Assembly (NCBI RefSeq): GCF_910594005.1
Contig: NC_057841.1
Location: 13,129,001 to 13,193,000 of the forward strand
Length of the DNA: 64,000 nucleotides
Source of the DNA: Cervus elaphus
Taxonomy: Eukaryota > Chordata > Mammalia > Artiodactyla > Cervidae
Reading direction: 5' to 3'
Both the position numbers and the translations under genes were made by a program. Below, one piece after another: positions 1 to 11,148 of this stretch. Positions within the stretch are counted from its first letter, which is position 1, and each line of letters starts with the position of its first letter. Below the pieces are notes generated by a model. The model saw nothing but the letters and a program-made list of their open reading frames with translations. It was not told the origin of the DNA and searched no databases.

Positions 1-856
1 GAAACGCTGAGCTGGAGGAAGCACAAGCTGGAATCAAGATTGCTGGGAGAAATATCAATAACCTCAGATATGCAGATGACACCACCCTTATGGCAGAAAG
101 TGAAGAGGAATTGAAAGCCTCTTGATGAAAGTGAAAGAGGAGAGTGAAAAAGTTGGCTTAAAGCTCAACATTCAGAAAACTAAGATCATGGCATCTGGTC
201 CCATCACCTCATGGGAAATAGATGGGGAAACAGTGGAAACAGTGGCTGACTTTACTTTTTTGGGCTCCTACATCACTGCGGATGGTGACTGCAGTCATGA
301 AATTAAAAGACGCTTACTCCTTGGAAGGAAAGTTATGACCAACCCAGATAGCATATTAAAAAGCAGAGACGTTACTTTGCCAACAAAGGTCCGTCTGGTC
401 AAGGCTATGGTTTTTCCAGTGGTCATGTATGGATGTGAGTGTTGGACTGTGAAGGAAGCTGAGCGCCAAAGAATTGATGCTTTTGAACTGTGGTGTTGGA
501 GAAGACTCTTGAGAGTCCCTTGGACTGCAAGGAGATCCCACCAGTCCATCCTGAAGGAGATCAGTCCTGGGTGTTCATTGGAAGGACTGATGCTGAAGCT
601 GAAACTCCAATACTTTGGTCACCTCATGCGAAGAGTTGACTCATTTGAAAAGACCCTGATGCTGGGAGGGATTGGGGGCAGGAGGAGAAGGGGTCAACAG
701 AGGATGAGATGGCTGGATGGCATCACCGACTCGATGGCATGAGTTTGAGTAAACTCCGGGAGTTGGTGATGGACAGGGAGGCCTGGCGTGCTGCGATTCA
801 TAGGGTCGCAAAGAGTCGGACACCACTGAGGGACTGAACTGACGTGAACTGAACTA
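1..856 (+). mobile_element. BovB (RTE) LINE, 3' part of ORF2 and tail
   Basis: The segment enters the window inside the reverse-transcriptase domain: the YADD motif (RT motif C) is encoded at about 69-80, followed by the conserved TTLMAESEEE stretch. A 206-aa open frame at 122-742 continues the ORF2 C-terminal region through the [19 protein letters not shown] and [10 protein letters not shown] blocks. YADD lies in a different frame from that block, so a net one-base loss near 110-120 breaks ORF2. The copy ends in the tail repeat GACTGAACTG near 856. The 5' part lies outside the window. It is inactive; similarity to the BovB consensus is high by eye. Confidence 0.93.
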
Positions 857-879
857 GCAGCTGAACAACAATTTTGTAT

Positions 880-1928
880 GTCTGTGTGTTTTTTCCATAC
901 AATTTTATCACATATTTGGTTTGTGCGTCCACTCCAGTCAAGACACAACCCACCATCTTTATGGCCTTCACCCTGTCCCCAAACCTTGTAAACCGCTAAA
1001 TTATTTCTGCTTCTAAATGTTCTCAGTTCTAAAAGTTTCTCATCACCAAAACATTATGAAAGTTTAAGGTTGCATCATACAATCTTTAGATACAGTTTCA
1101 CTCATTCACTCTGTGCAATAGTCTATAAATTCTCCAAGTTGCTGTAAGTGTGCACACTCTGGGTTTGGGGTGTTGCTTGCTTTTATTGCTGAGGAGTATC
1201 CAATGGTAACTATAGGCCACTGTTTGTTTACCCTGCTGACATACTAAAAGTCATCTAAGCTGTGTTCAGTTTTTGGTTATTAGAGACAAAGCAGCTGTAA
1301 ACATTGATATACATAGCTTTGTATGAACATAAATTTTCATGTCTCTAGCATAAATGACCATGCGTTCAACCGTTGGGAAATAAAGTAATAGATGTTTAGT
1401 TTTATCAGAAACTGCCAAACTGTTTTCCAGAGTGTTTGTACCATTTTACATTTTCATCCTCTCTAGCATAGGTGTTGTCACTTTTTTTTTTTTTTCATTT
1501 TAGCCTTTCTGATAGGCATATCTTAGTGTGGTTTTAAACTGCATTTCCTTGATAGGTAAAAAATTTTTATTCTGTGTGTTTATATACTATATACTATAAT
1601 GAAGAAGGCAATGGCACCCCTCTCCAGTACTCTTGCCTGGAAAATCCCATGGACGGAGGAGCCTGGTGGGCTGCAGTCCATGGGGTTGCGAAGAGTCGGA
1701 CATGACTGAGTGACTTCACTTTCACTTTTCACTTTCATGCATTGGAGAAGGAAATGGCAACCCACTCCAGTGTTCTTGCCTGGAGAATCCCAGGGACGAT
1801 GGAGCCTGGTGGGCTGCCATCTATGGGGTCGCACAGAGTCGGACACGACTGAAGCGACTTAGCAGCAGCAGCAGCAGCATATACTATAATATATATAATT
1901 TTTGATGAAACTTCCTTTCATGTCTTTT
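880..1928 (-). mobile_element. Old L1 (L1M-type) 3' ORF2 region
   Basis: Read on the minus strand this matches the widespread mammalian L1M ORF2/3' sequence. Recognisable blocks on the plus strand include AAACTGCCAAACTGTTTTCC near 1411 and the TTTTCATGTCTCTAGCATAAATG-like block near 1336. The Bov-A2 at 1601-1878 interrupts it and the L1 match resumes at about 1905-1928 before the BovB copy begins. It is heavily diverged with no coding capacity. Confidence 0.75.
1601..1878 (+). mobile_element. Bov-A2 SINE (BovA dimer)
   Basis: Two BovA monomers lie in tandem (about 1601-1720 and 1745-1855). Each carries the CTCCAGT-CTTGCCTGGA core and a GAGTCGGACA-type end, and the element closes with an (AGC)n tail at about 1860-1878. 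A perfect 12-bp target duplication, ATATACTATAAT, flanks it at 1589-1600 and 1879-1890, so the boundaries are firm. It is inserted in the L1 fragment. Confidence 0.95.
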
Positions 1929-2704
1929 GTTGTTGTTGTTCAGTCGCTCAGTCATGTCAGACTCTTTGCGGCCCTATATGGACTGCAGCACGCCAGGCTT
2001 CCCTGTCCTTCAGCAGCTCCGGAGCTTGTTCAAACTCATGTCCATCAAGTAGGTGGATATGGATGGGTATCGGTGATGCCATCCAACCATCTTGTCCTCT
2101 GTCGTCCCCTTCTCCTCCTTCCTTCAATCTTTCCCATCATCAGAGTCTTTTCTAATGAGCTGGCTCTTCACATCGGGTGGCGAATATATTGGCGCTTCAG
2201 CATCAGTCCTTCCAATGAACACTCAGAACTGATTTCCTTTAGGATTGACTGGTTGGATCTCCTTGCAGTCCAAGGGGCTCTCAACAGTCTTCTCCAACAC
2301 CACAGTTCAAAAGCATCAATTCTTCTGCACTCAATTTGCTTTATATTCCAACTCTCATATCTATACATGACCACTGGAAAAACCATAGCTCTGACTATAT
2401 GGACCTTTGTTGACAAAGTAATGTGTCTGGTTTTTAATATGCTCTCTAGGTTTGTCATGGCTTTTCTTCCAAGGAGTAAGTGTCTTTTAATTTCATGGCT
2501 GCAGTCACCATCTGCAGTGATTTTGAAGCCCAAGAAGATATCTTAACTGTTTCCACTGTTTCCCCATCTATTTGCCGTGAAGTGATGGGACCGGATGCCA
2601 TGATCTTTGTTTTTTGAATGTTGAGTTTTAAGCCAGGTTTTTCACTCTCCTCTTTCACTTTCATCAATAGGCTCTTTAGTTTCTCTTCGCTTTCTGCCAC
2701 AGGG
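1929..2704 (-). mobile_element. BovB LINE, 5'-truncated 3' end
   Basis: The plus strand starts with the complement of the BovB tail (GTTCAGTCGCTCAGTCATGT) and runs back through the ORF2 C-terminus to the complement of the MAESEEKLKSLL block near 2700. Frames at 2168-2533 and 2455-2700 hold fragments of the ORF2 C-terminal region, with stops and frameshifts. It faces the copy at 1-856, about 1.07 kb away. Confidence 0.92.
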
Positions 2705-2726
2705 TATTGATAGTCATAACTGTATA

Positions 2727-3211
2727 TAATTCCTTCCCATGCACTGGACCTAGCCCTGATGACCTCATTCTAATAAATATAATCTTGTAAAAGTGATGGG
2801 GTATCACTTCTGAAATTACGTTAGGAAAGGACACCACCTCCATCTTGGTAGCACTCTACCAACCCCTTTCTTGGTCATTCTGATGAAGCAAAGAGCCAGA
2901 ACATAAGCTTTCCCACAGGACTCACACAGCAAGGAACTGGGGGCTTCTCCTGGTCATCAGCTTATGAGAAAGTAAACCCTGCCCACAACAATTTCAGGGA
3001 GCTTGGAAGCAAATCCACCCCAAGTGGAAGCTAAATATCACTGCAGCCCTGGCTGACACTTTAACTGAAGCCCTTTGAGAGACTCAGAGACAGGACACAA
3101 CTGAGCCACACCTGATTCCGAAGCCACAGGAACGGTGAGACAATAAATGCTGCTTTAAGTCACAAAATTTTGGTACAGTTTGTCATGCAGAAATACAGAA
3201 AGACAACTCAT
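2727..3211 (+). mobile_element. MLT1-type MaLR (ERVL) solo LTR, old
   Basis: It follows the MLT1 order: GTGATGGGGTATCACTTC near 2795, ACCTCCATCTTGGTAGC near 2837, GCAAGGAACTGG near 2930, the GAGCTTGGAAGC block near 2999, and the 3' end with AATAAATGCTGCTTTAAGTC near 3142 and GTTTGTCATGCAG. The subfamily cannot be decided by eye. No internal retroviral sequence adjoins it. Confidence 0.78.
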
Positions 3212-4119
3212 GACTATTAAATCCTTTCCTCAAATCATCAATTATCATGGCCATCAATGATAATTCAGTGTAACCTTACACAAAAGTGTAAGTACTTAAG
3301 AAATAAAATGTGAAATTGTACCAATTAAAGTCAGTATCAATGGAAAATTTAAATCATATAAATGAGGGAAAAGAAAACAGTAAATATTAATCCAAATGCC
3401 AATCATAGGTTAAGAGAAAACACATTTTATGATGTTTCTTCAGACAGTGCTAAAATGTAAAGGGTTCATGGCAATACAAATATGTTGTATTTAAGGAAAT
3501 AAATGTAACAAATATTATATTATGTTTTTGCCTATTATACTTCAAATGAAACTTAGTGCAACTTTAGAACCTATAAACAGCTTCAGTTTATTAATCACTT
3601 TTCTAAAGCTTTGGTGTTAGACAGCAGAGAAAAATTTCTTTACAGATTACATTGAAATAGCTAAAAGACTGCAGTCGGCACGAAACAATATTGAATTGTC
3701 CGAAAAATCAATTCTTAGTCTCTCTTGATATTTGGGAAGTCAAAAACCACAAGGGATAAATATTTGGGGTTTTGGGGTTAGTATATTTTGGCCCTTTGAA
3801 GAGGTAATGGTAACAGGAAATATAAACTGACATTCAACAATGCCTGTAACAAGTTAAAATTAGAAAATGAGGGCAGAGTACAATTAAAGGCTTCTCAAGA
3901 GCACATGACTGTCTACAATTACAGAAGACTTGAAGTTGCTAGCACGTTTAATTCAGTGCACATAATTTTCTTCTTAGTGTTAAGTAAAAATGGGCATGCT
4001 TATTTTTACATTTTAACATGCTGATAAGTTAAATTATTAAAGTATCTTTTCCAATTGACAGCAAGATTTTGTTTTGCTTTTGGAGAAAGAAAAACTGTCT
4101 ACTAGTTGTTTAGAATTTT
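3212..4119. other. AT-rich sequence, no assigned feature
   Basis: No open frame of note, no SINE signature and no convincing repeat match. Long A/T runs and scattered stops in all frames indicate non-coding DNA. Confidence 0.6.
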
Positions 4120-4246
4120 TCATTCTTTTTTTTTTAACCACACCATTCAGCATACAGGATCTTAGTTCCCTGACCAGGGATCCAACCTGTGCCCCCTGGA
4201 CTGCAAGAGGCACAGAGTTTTAACCACAGCACCACCAGGGAAGTCT
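4120..4246 (-). mobile_element. CHR/ART2-like tRNA-derived SINE
   Basis: Plus-strand order is a T-rich tract (complement of the A tail), the GACCAGGGATCCAACC block near 4176, and the terminal CACCACCAGGGAAGTC at about 4228-4243, which is the complement of the SINE's tRNA-like head. This is the short cetartiodactyl tRNA-Glu type SINE without a BovA part. Confidence 0.82.
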
Positions 4247-4686
4247 CATCCATTTTTCGAGTGTGAAGTACAACCATATGAGAAAAGCTTTCTATTCAAT
4301 AGCACTTTTTAAAGTCAAGTACTGCTTATTTTGAATACATAAGGCAGCATTAAAATGATGCAGTTTTGCAATTTCATTCATCAAATTTGATTTGAGGATA
4401 ACTGGTTTTCTAATTATGAGCCACTTAAAATATTTTATAATTATCTTTAAATAAGAATAATTTTTGCATATCAAATGATAGATAAACTAAATTATTTGCA
4501 TCTTAAATTGAAATTTGGAGACAGAGAAAAAGAGAAAATGTGAAGTTGTCAAGAATTTTCCTAAGCGTTGCACATTTATTAGCCTTTATAATCTGACTAT
4601 TCTGTATTATTCAAATGATGACTCGGGCACATTTCAATATTTTTATTTTTCTGGATCAACTTTTTCCCAATAAAATCTAATATGCT
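4247..4686. other. AT-rich sequence, no assigned feature
   Basis: Only a 60-aa minus-strand frame (4292-4474) of low-complexity composition is present. Nothing supports a gene. Confidence 0.55.
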
Positions 4687-6531
4687 TTCAGTTCAGTTCA
4701 GTCGCTCAGTCATGTCCGACTCTTTGTGATCCCATGAACCGCAGCACGCCAGGCCTCCCTGTCCATCACAAACTCTCGGAGTTCACCCAGACCCGTGTCC
4801 ATCGAGTTGGTGATGCCATCCAGCCATCTTTTTTGAAGATCTTTTTTGTACAGTTCTTCTGTGTATTCTTGCCACCTCTTCTTAATATCTTCTGTTTCTG
4901 TTAGGTCCATACCATTTCTGTCCTTTATTGAGCCCATCTTTGCGTGAAATGTTCCCTTGGTATCTCTAATTTTCTTGAAGAGATCTCTAGTCTTTCCCAT
5001 TCTGTTGTTTTCCTCTATCTCTTTGCATTGACCGCTGAGGAAGGCTTTCTTATCTTACCTGGCTATTCTTTGGAACTCTGCATTCGAATGGGAATATCTT
5101 TCCTTTTCTCCTTTGCTTTTCGCTTCTCTTCTTTTCACAGCTATTTGTAAGGCCTCCTCAGACAACCATTTTGCTTTTTCACATTTCTTCTTCCTGGGAA
5201 TGGTCTTGATTCCTGTCTCCTGTACAATGTCACGAACCTCCATCCATATTTCATCAGGCACTCTGTCTATCAGATCTAGTTCCTTAAATCTATTTCTCAC
5301 TTCCACTGTATAATCATAAGGGATTTGATTTAGGTCATATCTGAATGGTCTAGTGGTTTTCTCCACTTTCTTCAATATCAGTCTGAATCTGACAATGAGG
5401 AGTTCATGATCCAAGCCACAGTCAGCTCCCAGTCTTGTTTTTGCTGACTGTATAGAGTTTCTCCATCTTTGGCTGCAAAGAATATAATCAATCTGATTTT
5501 GGTGTCGACCATTTGGTGATGTCCATGTGTAGAGTCTTGTCTTGTGTTGTTGGAAGAGGGTGTTTGCTATGACCAGTGCGTTCTCTTGGCAGAACTCTAT
5601 TAGCCTTTGCCCTGTTTCATTCCATACTCCAAGACCAAATTTGCCTGTTAATCCAGGAGTTTCTTGACTTCCTACTTTTCATTCCAGTCCCCCATCATGA
5701 AAAGGATGTCTTTTTTGAGTGTTAGTTCTGGAAGGTCTTGTAGGTCTTCATAGAACTGTTCAACTTCAGCTTCTTCAGTGTTACTGGTTGGGGTATAGAC
5801 TTGGATTACCATGATATTGAATGGTTTGCCTTGGAAACAAACAGAGATCATTCTGTCATTTTTGAGATTGCACCCAAGTACTGCATTTCAGACTCTTTTG
5901 TTGACTGTGATGGGCTACTCCATTTCTTCTAAGGGATTCCTGCCCACAGTAGTAGATATAATGGTCATTTGAGTTAAATTCACCCATTCCAGTCCATCTT
6001 AGCTCACTGATTCCTAGAATGTTGATGTTCACTCTTGTCATCTCCTGTTTGAGCACTTCCAATTTGCCTTGATTCATGGATCTAACATTCCAGGTTCCCA
6101 TGCAATATTGCTCTTTACAGCATCGAACCTTGCTTCTATCACCAGTCCCATTCACAACTGGGTGTTATTTTTACTTTGGCTCCATCCCTTCATTCTTTCT
6201 GGAGTTATTTTTCCACTGATCTCCAGTAGCATATTGGGCACCTATCGACCTGGGGAATTCATCTTTCAGTGTCCTATCATTTTGCCTTTTCATACTCTTC
6301 ATGGGGTTCTCAAGGCAAGAATACTGTAGTAGTTTGCCATTCCCTTCTCCTGTGGACCACATTCTGTCAGACTCTCCACCATGACCTGTCCGTCTTGGGT
6401 GGTCCCATACGGCATGGCTTAGTTTCATTGAGTTAAACAAGGCTGTGGTCCATGTGATCAGATTGGCTAGTTGTCTGTGATTGTGGTTTCAGTCTGTCTG
6501 CCCTCTGATGCCCTCTCGCAACACCTACCAT
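4687..6531 (-). mobile_element. BovB LINE with internal deletion of the RT domain
   Basis: Reading on the minus strand, the copy starts near 6531 in BovB 5' sequence. It encodes the apurinic-type endonuclease start at 6155-5856 (GTWNVRSMNQGK; catalytic Glu in ILGISELRWTG), then the EN C-terminal part and linker (5414-5055 and 5000-4830: [34 protein letters not shown]). At about 4826-4833 it jumps straight to [14 protein letters not shown] and the 3' tail. All palm motifs (motif A, motif B, YADD) are missing. The frames ending at 6155, 5414 and 5000 share a phase; a nonsense codon lies near 5053 and the middle (5415-5855) is frame-broken. It is a non-functional internal deletion derivative. 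Confidence 0.92.
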
Positions 6532-6964
6532 CTTACTTTAGGAATGTGATTAGCAATCAGTTTTTTAAAATTCCCTATTTCAAACTAAAATGGCAATTTG
6601 ACATGTTAAATATTTATCCATTTGCATGTGTAAAATCTGTTTTACACAATAAAAATATCCATTGTTGGAAAACCTCACAGCAGTTTTTGTGATATTTGGA
6701 ATGGGCTCCACAAAAAATGAGTATCCACGCTGGATAATCAGTTATTCTCATTTATAGCATTCTAACTGTATGAATTAGATGCCAGTTCAAATTAATTGAT
6801 CTATTTCTGACTATTTGCTTCCACAGGAAGCTTCCATAGTCATGACTTTTATCACGTCCCCTCCTGTGATCTCTGAACCTTGATACTCATCCTTCATAAA
6901 TGTACAACAGAGTTGTGGTCCATGTTTTAAAATGATTTGATCATTTTCTATCTCCCCCACTTCC
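6532..6964. other. Unassigned sequence
   Basis: AT-rich, with no gene or recognisable repeat. A short 73-aa frame at 6471-6692 straddles the BovB edge and is not credible as a gene. Confidence 0.5.
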
Positions 6965-7160
6965 CTGTTGGCTCGGATATTAAAGAATCTGCCTGCAATT
7001 CTGGAGACCCAAGTTCAATCCCTGGGTCAGAAAGATCCCCTGTAGATGGGAATGGTAACCCACTCCACTATTCTTTCCTGGAGAGTCCCTGACAGAGGAG
7101 CTTGGCAGGCTACTATCCGTGGGGTTGTGAAGAGTGGACACGACTAAGTACTAACACTTT
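6965..7160 (+). mobile_element. Bov-tA SINE, diverged
   Basis: A partial tRNA-like head (TTGGCTCGGATATTAAAGAATC) precedes the GATCCCCTG-GATGGGAATGG core and the BovA end GAGTGGACACGACTAAGTAC. The divergence (AGTCCCTGACAGAGGAGC) suggests an older copy. Confidence 0.85.
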
Positions 7161-7172
7161 CTTTATTATCTC

Positions 7173-7312
7173 TCCCACTGACTAAGCCGTGAGTTCACTA
7201 TGTGTAAGGACCATATTTGCTTATCATTCCATGCCCAGGGGCTAGCACAATGCCTGAGTTAGAATGGACTTTAACTAAATATGTGTTGTATGAATGAATG
7301 AATGAGAGATAT
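7173..7312 (+). mobile_element. L2 LINE 3' end
   Basis: GGACCATATTTGCTTATC, CCAGGGGCTAGCACAATGCC and a terminal (GAAT)n/TGAATGAATGAATGAG tract near 7295-7310 follow the order of the L2 3' UTR (A-CAGTGCCTGGCACA then TGAATGAATGA). Confidence 0.75.
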
Positions 7313-8967
7313 TTGAGAAAAGAGTCTCTAAAATCCAGCAAAGATTATTTATAAATAATTAATAAAGACAATATATTCAAACCAGAAAATGATACTAAAC
7401 ACACCCCAATACACTTTATGAGGTCAAAACAACCTTGATATGAAGACCTGATAAGAACTTTATGACATATATCTCCCATGAAAAACATACACAAAAACAT
7501 TAGCAAGAAAAATCTGGTGGTTAAAAGGATTTATATAAGGCAAAGGAGTTGATTATATTCCAGGAATATAAAAGTGACTTAGCATTTGATTACCAATCAT
7601 TGCAATTCATGTAATAAGCCATATTAACAAAATAAACAAGAACAATCTCAAAAGATAAATAAAATGCTTTTGAAAAAAATTGAACACCAGTTAATTTTTT
7701 TTAAACTTTAGCAAACCAAAAATAGAAGGGGAAATATGTGAGATGATGGTTATCTGTCAAAAACCTAAAGCAATAATCTTTAGTGGTGAATTATTGAAAG
7801 CTTTCCCTGGCAAATCATAAATGAGAAAGGGGTACCTGCAAAAACTACTACTGCCCAGTATTATACAAGGGGAGAGGTCTTAGCAAGTGGAAAAGAAATC
7901 AAACAGAAGTAGAAAGGCAGAAATGAATCTGTCATTTTCCTACAATATATTAGTAGAAATTTTCAAAGCAGTCCACAAACTATAGAAATAATAAGTGAAA
8001 TTAGTAAAGTTACTGGATATAAATTCAACATATGTATTTCTCAATTCTAGAAACCAATACTTATATATGGAATATCCAATGTTAAAAATCAATATTATTT
8101 TACAATACCATCAAATACATCAAAATAGGGATATAACAGAAGATGGTAAAGCATATGTTCTGTAAACTGCAATATGTTATTGGGAGAAGCTAAAGGCTAA
8201 CTAAATAAATAGAGGAATATATCATGTTTATGAATTGGGAAGCTCAAAATTGTAAAAAAAAAAAAAAAAAAAAGCACAATTCATACAAATTAACCTGTAG
8301 ATTCAATGTAAATCCAATCAAAACCCTCATAAGGTTTATTTTTTGGAAATTGAGAAGTTGATTCTAACACTCATTTGGAAATACTGAGAGTTAAAAATAG
8401 CCAAGAAAAAGTTAAAGGAGAATAAACTTTGAGGAATTAAATGACTGGATGTTAGAACAATATAAACATATAGTAATTATGACAGTGAGGTTGTTGGCCA
8501 GAGGGAAGCCAGATGAATGGAAGAGAGAGGGTCCAAATACAGACCCAGACCAGTGTGGTCCCTGATTTACGACAGTTCTGTTTGGAAATTTATTTCCTTT
8601 TCTTCAAAAAAAGTGCCAGCTCAAACATCTATCCACATGGAACTAATTCCTACATCACACCAAATAAAAGATCAGTTTCAAATAAAGCACTGACCTACAA
8701 ATGTAATAGAAAACAATAAAGCTCTGAAAGTTAACTCAGAAAAATCATTACCCTTCAGTAAACAAAGATTTCCAACTAGGAAAGTCAGTGCTGACCATAA
8801 GGTAAATAATTAAAAATAAAGCTTTATTAAAACTAAGAATTCTGTTCAAGAAAAGATATTGTCAACAGAATGAAAAATGTCCACAATAGCTTGGGAAAAG
8901 GTGTTACCCATAGGTATTCTCACTAGGGATTCACATCTAGAATATATAATGAATTACTATAAATCTT

Positions 8968-9034
8968 TTTTTTTTAATTAATTAATTTATTTTTTTGTCA
9001 TACATTGATATGAATCAGCCATAGATTTACACGT
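8968..9034 (-). mobile_element. Ultra-short ruminant L1 3'-end insertion
   Basis: A T-rich start (complement of the poly-A tail) is followed by GTCATACATTGATATGAATC, the complement of the ruminant L1 3' terminus. A perfect 15-bp duplication, ATTACTATAAATCTT, flanks it at 8953-8967 and 9035-9049. The insertion is only 67 bp, a strongly 5'-truncated L1 event inside the older L1. Confidence 0.85.
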
Positions 9035-9079
9035 ATTACTATAAATCTTCAAGAAAAAGTTAATGTGATTTCTTGAGAC

Positions 9080-9275
9080 ATGCTAGCTGGGAAAGATTGA
9101 GGGCAAGAGGAGAAGAGGGTGACAGAGGATGAGATGGTTGGATGGCATCATTGACTCAATGGACATGAATTTGACCAAACTCCAGGAGATAGTGAAGGAC
9201 AGGGAAGCCTGGCATACTGCAGCTCTTGGGATCGCAAAGAATCGGACACAACTTAGTGACTGAACAGCAATGGGA
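9080..9275 (+). mobile_element. BovB LINE 3'-terminal fragment
   Basis: GGGAAAGATTGAGGGCAAGA near 9090, GATGGTTGGATGGCATCA near 9132 and the end ACACAACTTAGTGACTGAAC near 9246 match the last 190 bp of BovB (the RWLDGIT coding block onwards). Confidence 0.88.
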
Positions 9276-9433
9276 AATTTAAAAATATATACTTCATGAA
9301 AAATGATATTCATATAGACAATAAACACATCAAATGGTCTGACATCATTAGTTACCAAGGAAATGCAAATTAAAACCACACTATAAAACCACTACCCATG
9401 AGAATAATTATACCTAATTGTTCCTAACTGTTC

Positions 9434-9648
9434 AAGCTTCCCTGGTGGCTCAGATGGTGAAGAATCTGTCTGCAAAGCAGAAGACCTAGGTTCAATCCCT
9501 GGTCAGGACGATCCCCTGGAGATGGGAATGGTAACCCACTCCAGTATTCTTGCCTGGAGAATTCCATGGACAGAGGAGCCTGGTGGGCTACAGCCCATGG
9601 GGTTGCAAAGACTGAAGCAACTTGCACGCACAACAGCTCAGAAGTGAT
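9434..9648 (+). mobile_element. Bov-tA SINE
   Basis: The tRNA-like head AGCTTCCCTGGTGGCTCAGA begins at about 9435, then GGTTCAATCCCTGG (B-box-like) near 9490, the CTCCAGTATTCTTGCCTGGA core near 9539, and a BovA end shortened at GGTTGCAAAGACTGAAGCAAC. Confidence 0.93.
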
Positions 9649-10005
9649 CTTGTTTATAGTCTGCCAACTAAAAATGGACACATAAATTTTGCTATAGTCA
9701 TGTGACAGAATGCTATGTAAGAGTAAAAATGTTCGTGGGTGCCAGAGAAAGAGGCATCTCACAAAATGGTAAGTGAAAGAAGCTGGTACAAAACGATGCA
9801 TTCTGCATGATCCCATTTATAATAAATTCAAAAAGAAGTAAAGCTACTCTCATGACAGGGGTCAGAACAGTGTTTACCTCTGGGGAGAGTGGGACTGACA
9901 GGCAGCAGGCCCGAGGGAAGGTCAGAGAATGCGTACAAGTTCCTATTGTTTATTTGCAGTGGTGGCCAGATAGCTACGACCTTCCTAAAAAATCATTGAG
10001 TGGCT

Positions 10006-10629
10006 TATGGTTACAGTTTGTTCACTTCACATGAAGTCATCGAGGCTGAACACCATCATTTAGATCATCAGAAAGAAGCCAGTGGCCAGGTGCTATCTTT
10101 ACCACATCTATCCGGAGTTCCAGGTGTCAAGAAGCAGCTTTTAGGTGAGGCAGCAGAAAAAACATAACAAGGAGAATATTATCATCACAACACAGTAACG
10201 GGAGCTCTAACAGGAGTACCAATGCTCGGGGCAGCAGAGGAGAGGGGACGTGTCGCTCTAGTTGCTGGCTGAGAAAGAAGGATGATTGTGTGAGTAAGAA
10301 TGTGTCCGTCATACAAGGGGAAGAACATGACAACACGCACCAGTCCACGTGGTTCACAGCCCTCACAAATTGCAGAGCCAACAGTTCCGCCTGAAAGGAG
10401 GTTTGTCCATGGAAAGACAACTCCTTGCTTGAACTCCGTGTTTCTCAGTTAGCTGTGGTGGACTAGAGCGGTTTAGTGTGGAGATTTAAAATGGGCCTAG
10501 AATCCAGAAATGTCCTGTAAAGTCACTGTGTTTAATTCCAGTGAAGTGGTTGATGAATACAATTAAGACGTTTGCCTGTTTTTTTTTGTTTTTTTTTTTT
10601 TTGCCTCAATCGTGTCTCTTTAATACAAG
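10006..10629. other. Unassigned sequence with a T tract
   Basis: No gene-like frame; the 97-aa minus frame at 10127-10420 has no recognisable domain. A T-rich tract lies at about 10578-10602 just before the LTR. Confidence 0.5.
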
Positions 10630-11144
10630 TGAAGGAGGAACCAGAACAGGCTCCATCTTGAAAACAGGACTGCATCTTGGGCCGGACTGTGGACTTTGAG
10701 CTGTATGCCCAGTATCTATGGAAACGACAAACCAATTGGAAAACCAGCCCCATGGAAGGAAGAGGCCCAGGGCTCTCCATCGCCTAAAAGAATACCCTAA
10801 TTATCTGTAACTGAATACAGTCATACATTCTATTATGCTTATTGGGGTATGACCAAAGACCTATTGATAATTGTCCACTGTTAACTACCTAGGCTTAAGG
10901 CATATGAATCACAGGTTAACTTTGATTGTAACTTTCTTTTTCCTTTGTTCAGACTAGTTTAAGGGAATTTGGGGAGGTGGGCTTGGGCACGTACACTTAG
11001 GGTACATAAGGTTTTCACAAAAATTGGTCAGGGTCCTGGCTAAGAGGAGACTCTGCCTTGGGCCCCCCAGTGTGATAAACTGCACTCCACCATCTGCATT
11101 GTCCTTCTGAGTGAGTTTGTTTCCCGGAAAGCGTGGCTACAACA
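10630..11144 (+). mobile_element. Endogenous retrovirus solo LTR (class I-like)
   Basis: The 515-bp element begins TGAAGG and ends ACAACA, with a 4-bp direct repeat CAAG at 10626-10629 and 11145-11148. Its last 200 bp (CTAAGAGGAGACTCTGCCTT, CTGCATTGTCCTTCTGAGTG, TTTCCCGGAAAGCGTGGCTA) are nearly identical to the LTR at 14214-14749, while the U3 half differs. The TATA position reads GGTACATAAGG and the polyadenylation position GTGATAAACTG, so both signals look decayed here. No gag, pol or env sequence adjoins it. A 4-bp duplication is typical of gammaretrovirus-like integration. Confidence 0.85.
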
Positions 11145-11148
11145 CAAG

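Larger units (their letters stand above)
7325..10005 (+). mobile_element. Old L1 (L1M-type) ORF2 and 3' UTR, several insertions
   Basis: Decayed ORF2 sequence runs from about 7325 to 8950 (for example ACCAATACTTATATATGGAA near 8053 and CCAATCAAAACCCTCATAAG near 8314). It resumes after the insertions at 8968-9034, 9080-9275 and 9434-9648 with ACCAAGGAAATGCAAATTAA near 9355, and finishes with the 3' UTR block CAGTGTTTACCTCTGGGGAG near 9869. A 20-base A run lies at 8254-8273. No open frame above about 75 aa survives. Confidence 0.8.

Noticed and set aside
1902..2546. 214-aa plus-strand frame
   Set aside because: Antisense reading of the BovB copy at 1929-2704.
9434..9648. tRNA gene from the A/B-box-like sequence in SINE heads
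   Set aside because: The head is followed by a BovA body and repeats throughout the window; there is no foldable mature tRNA.
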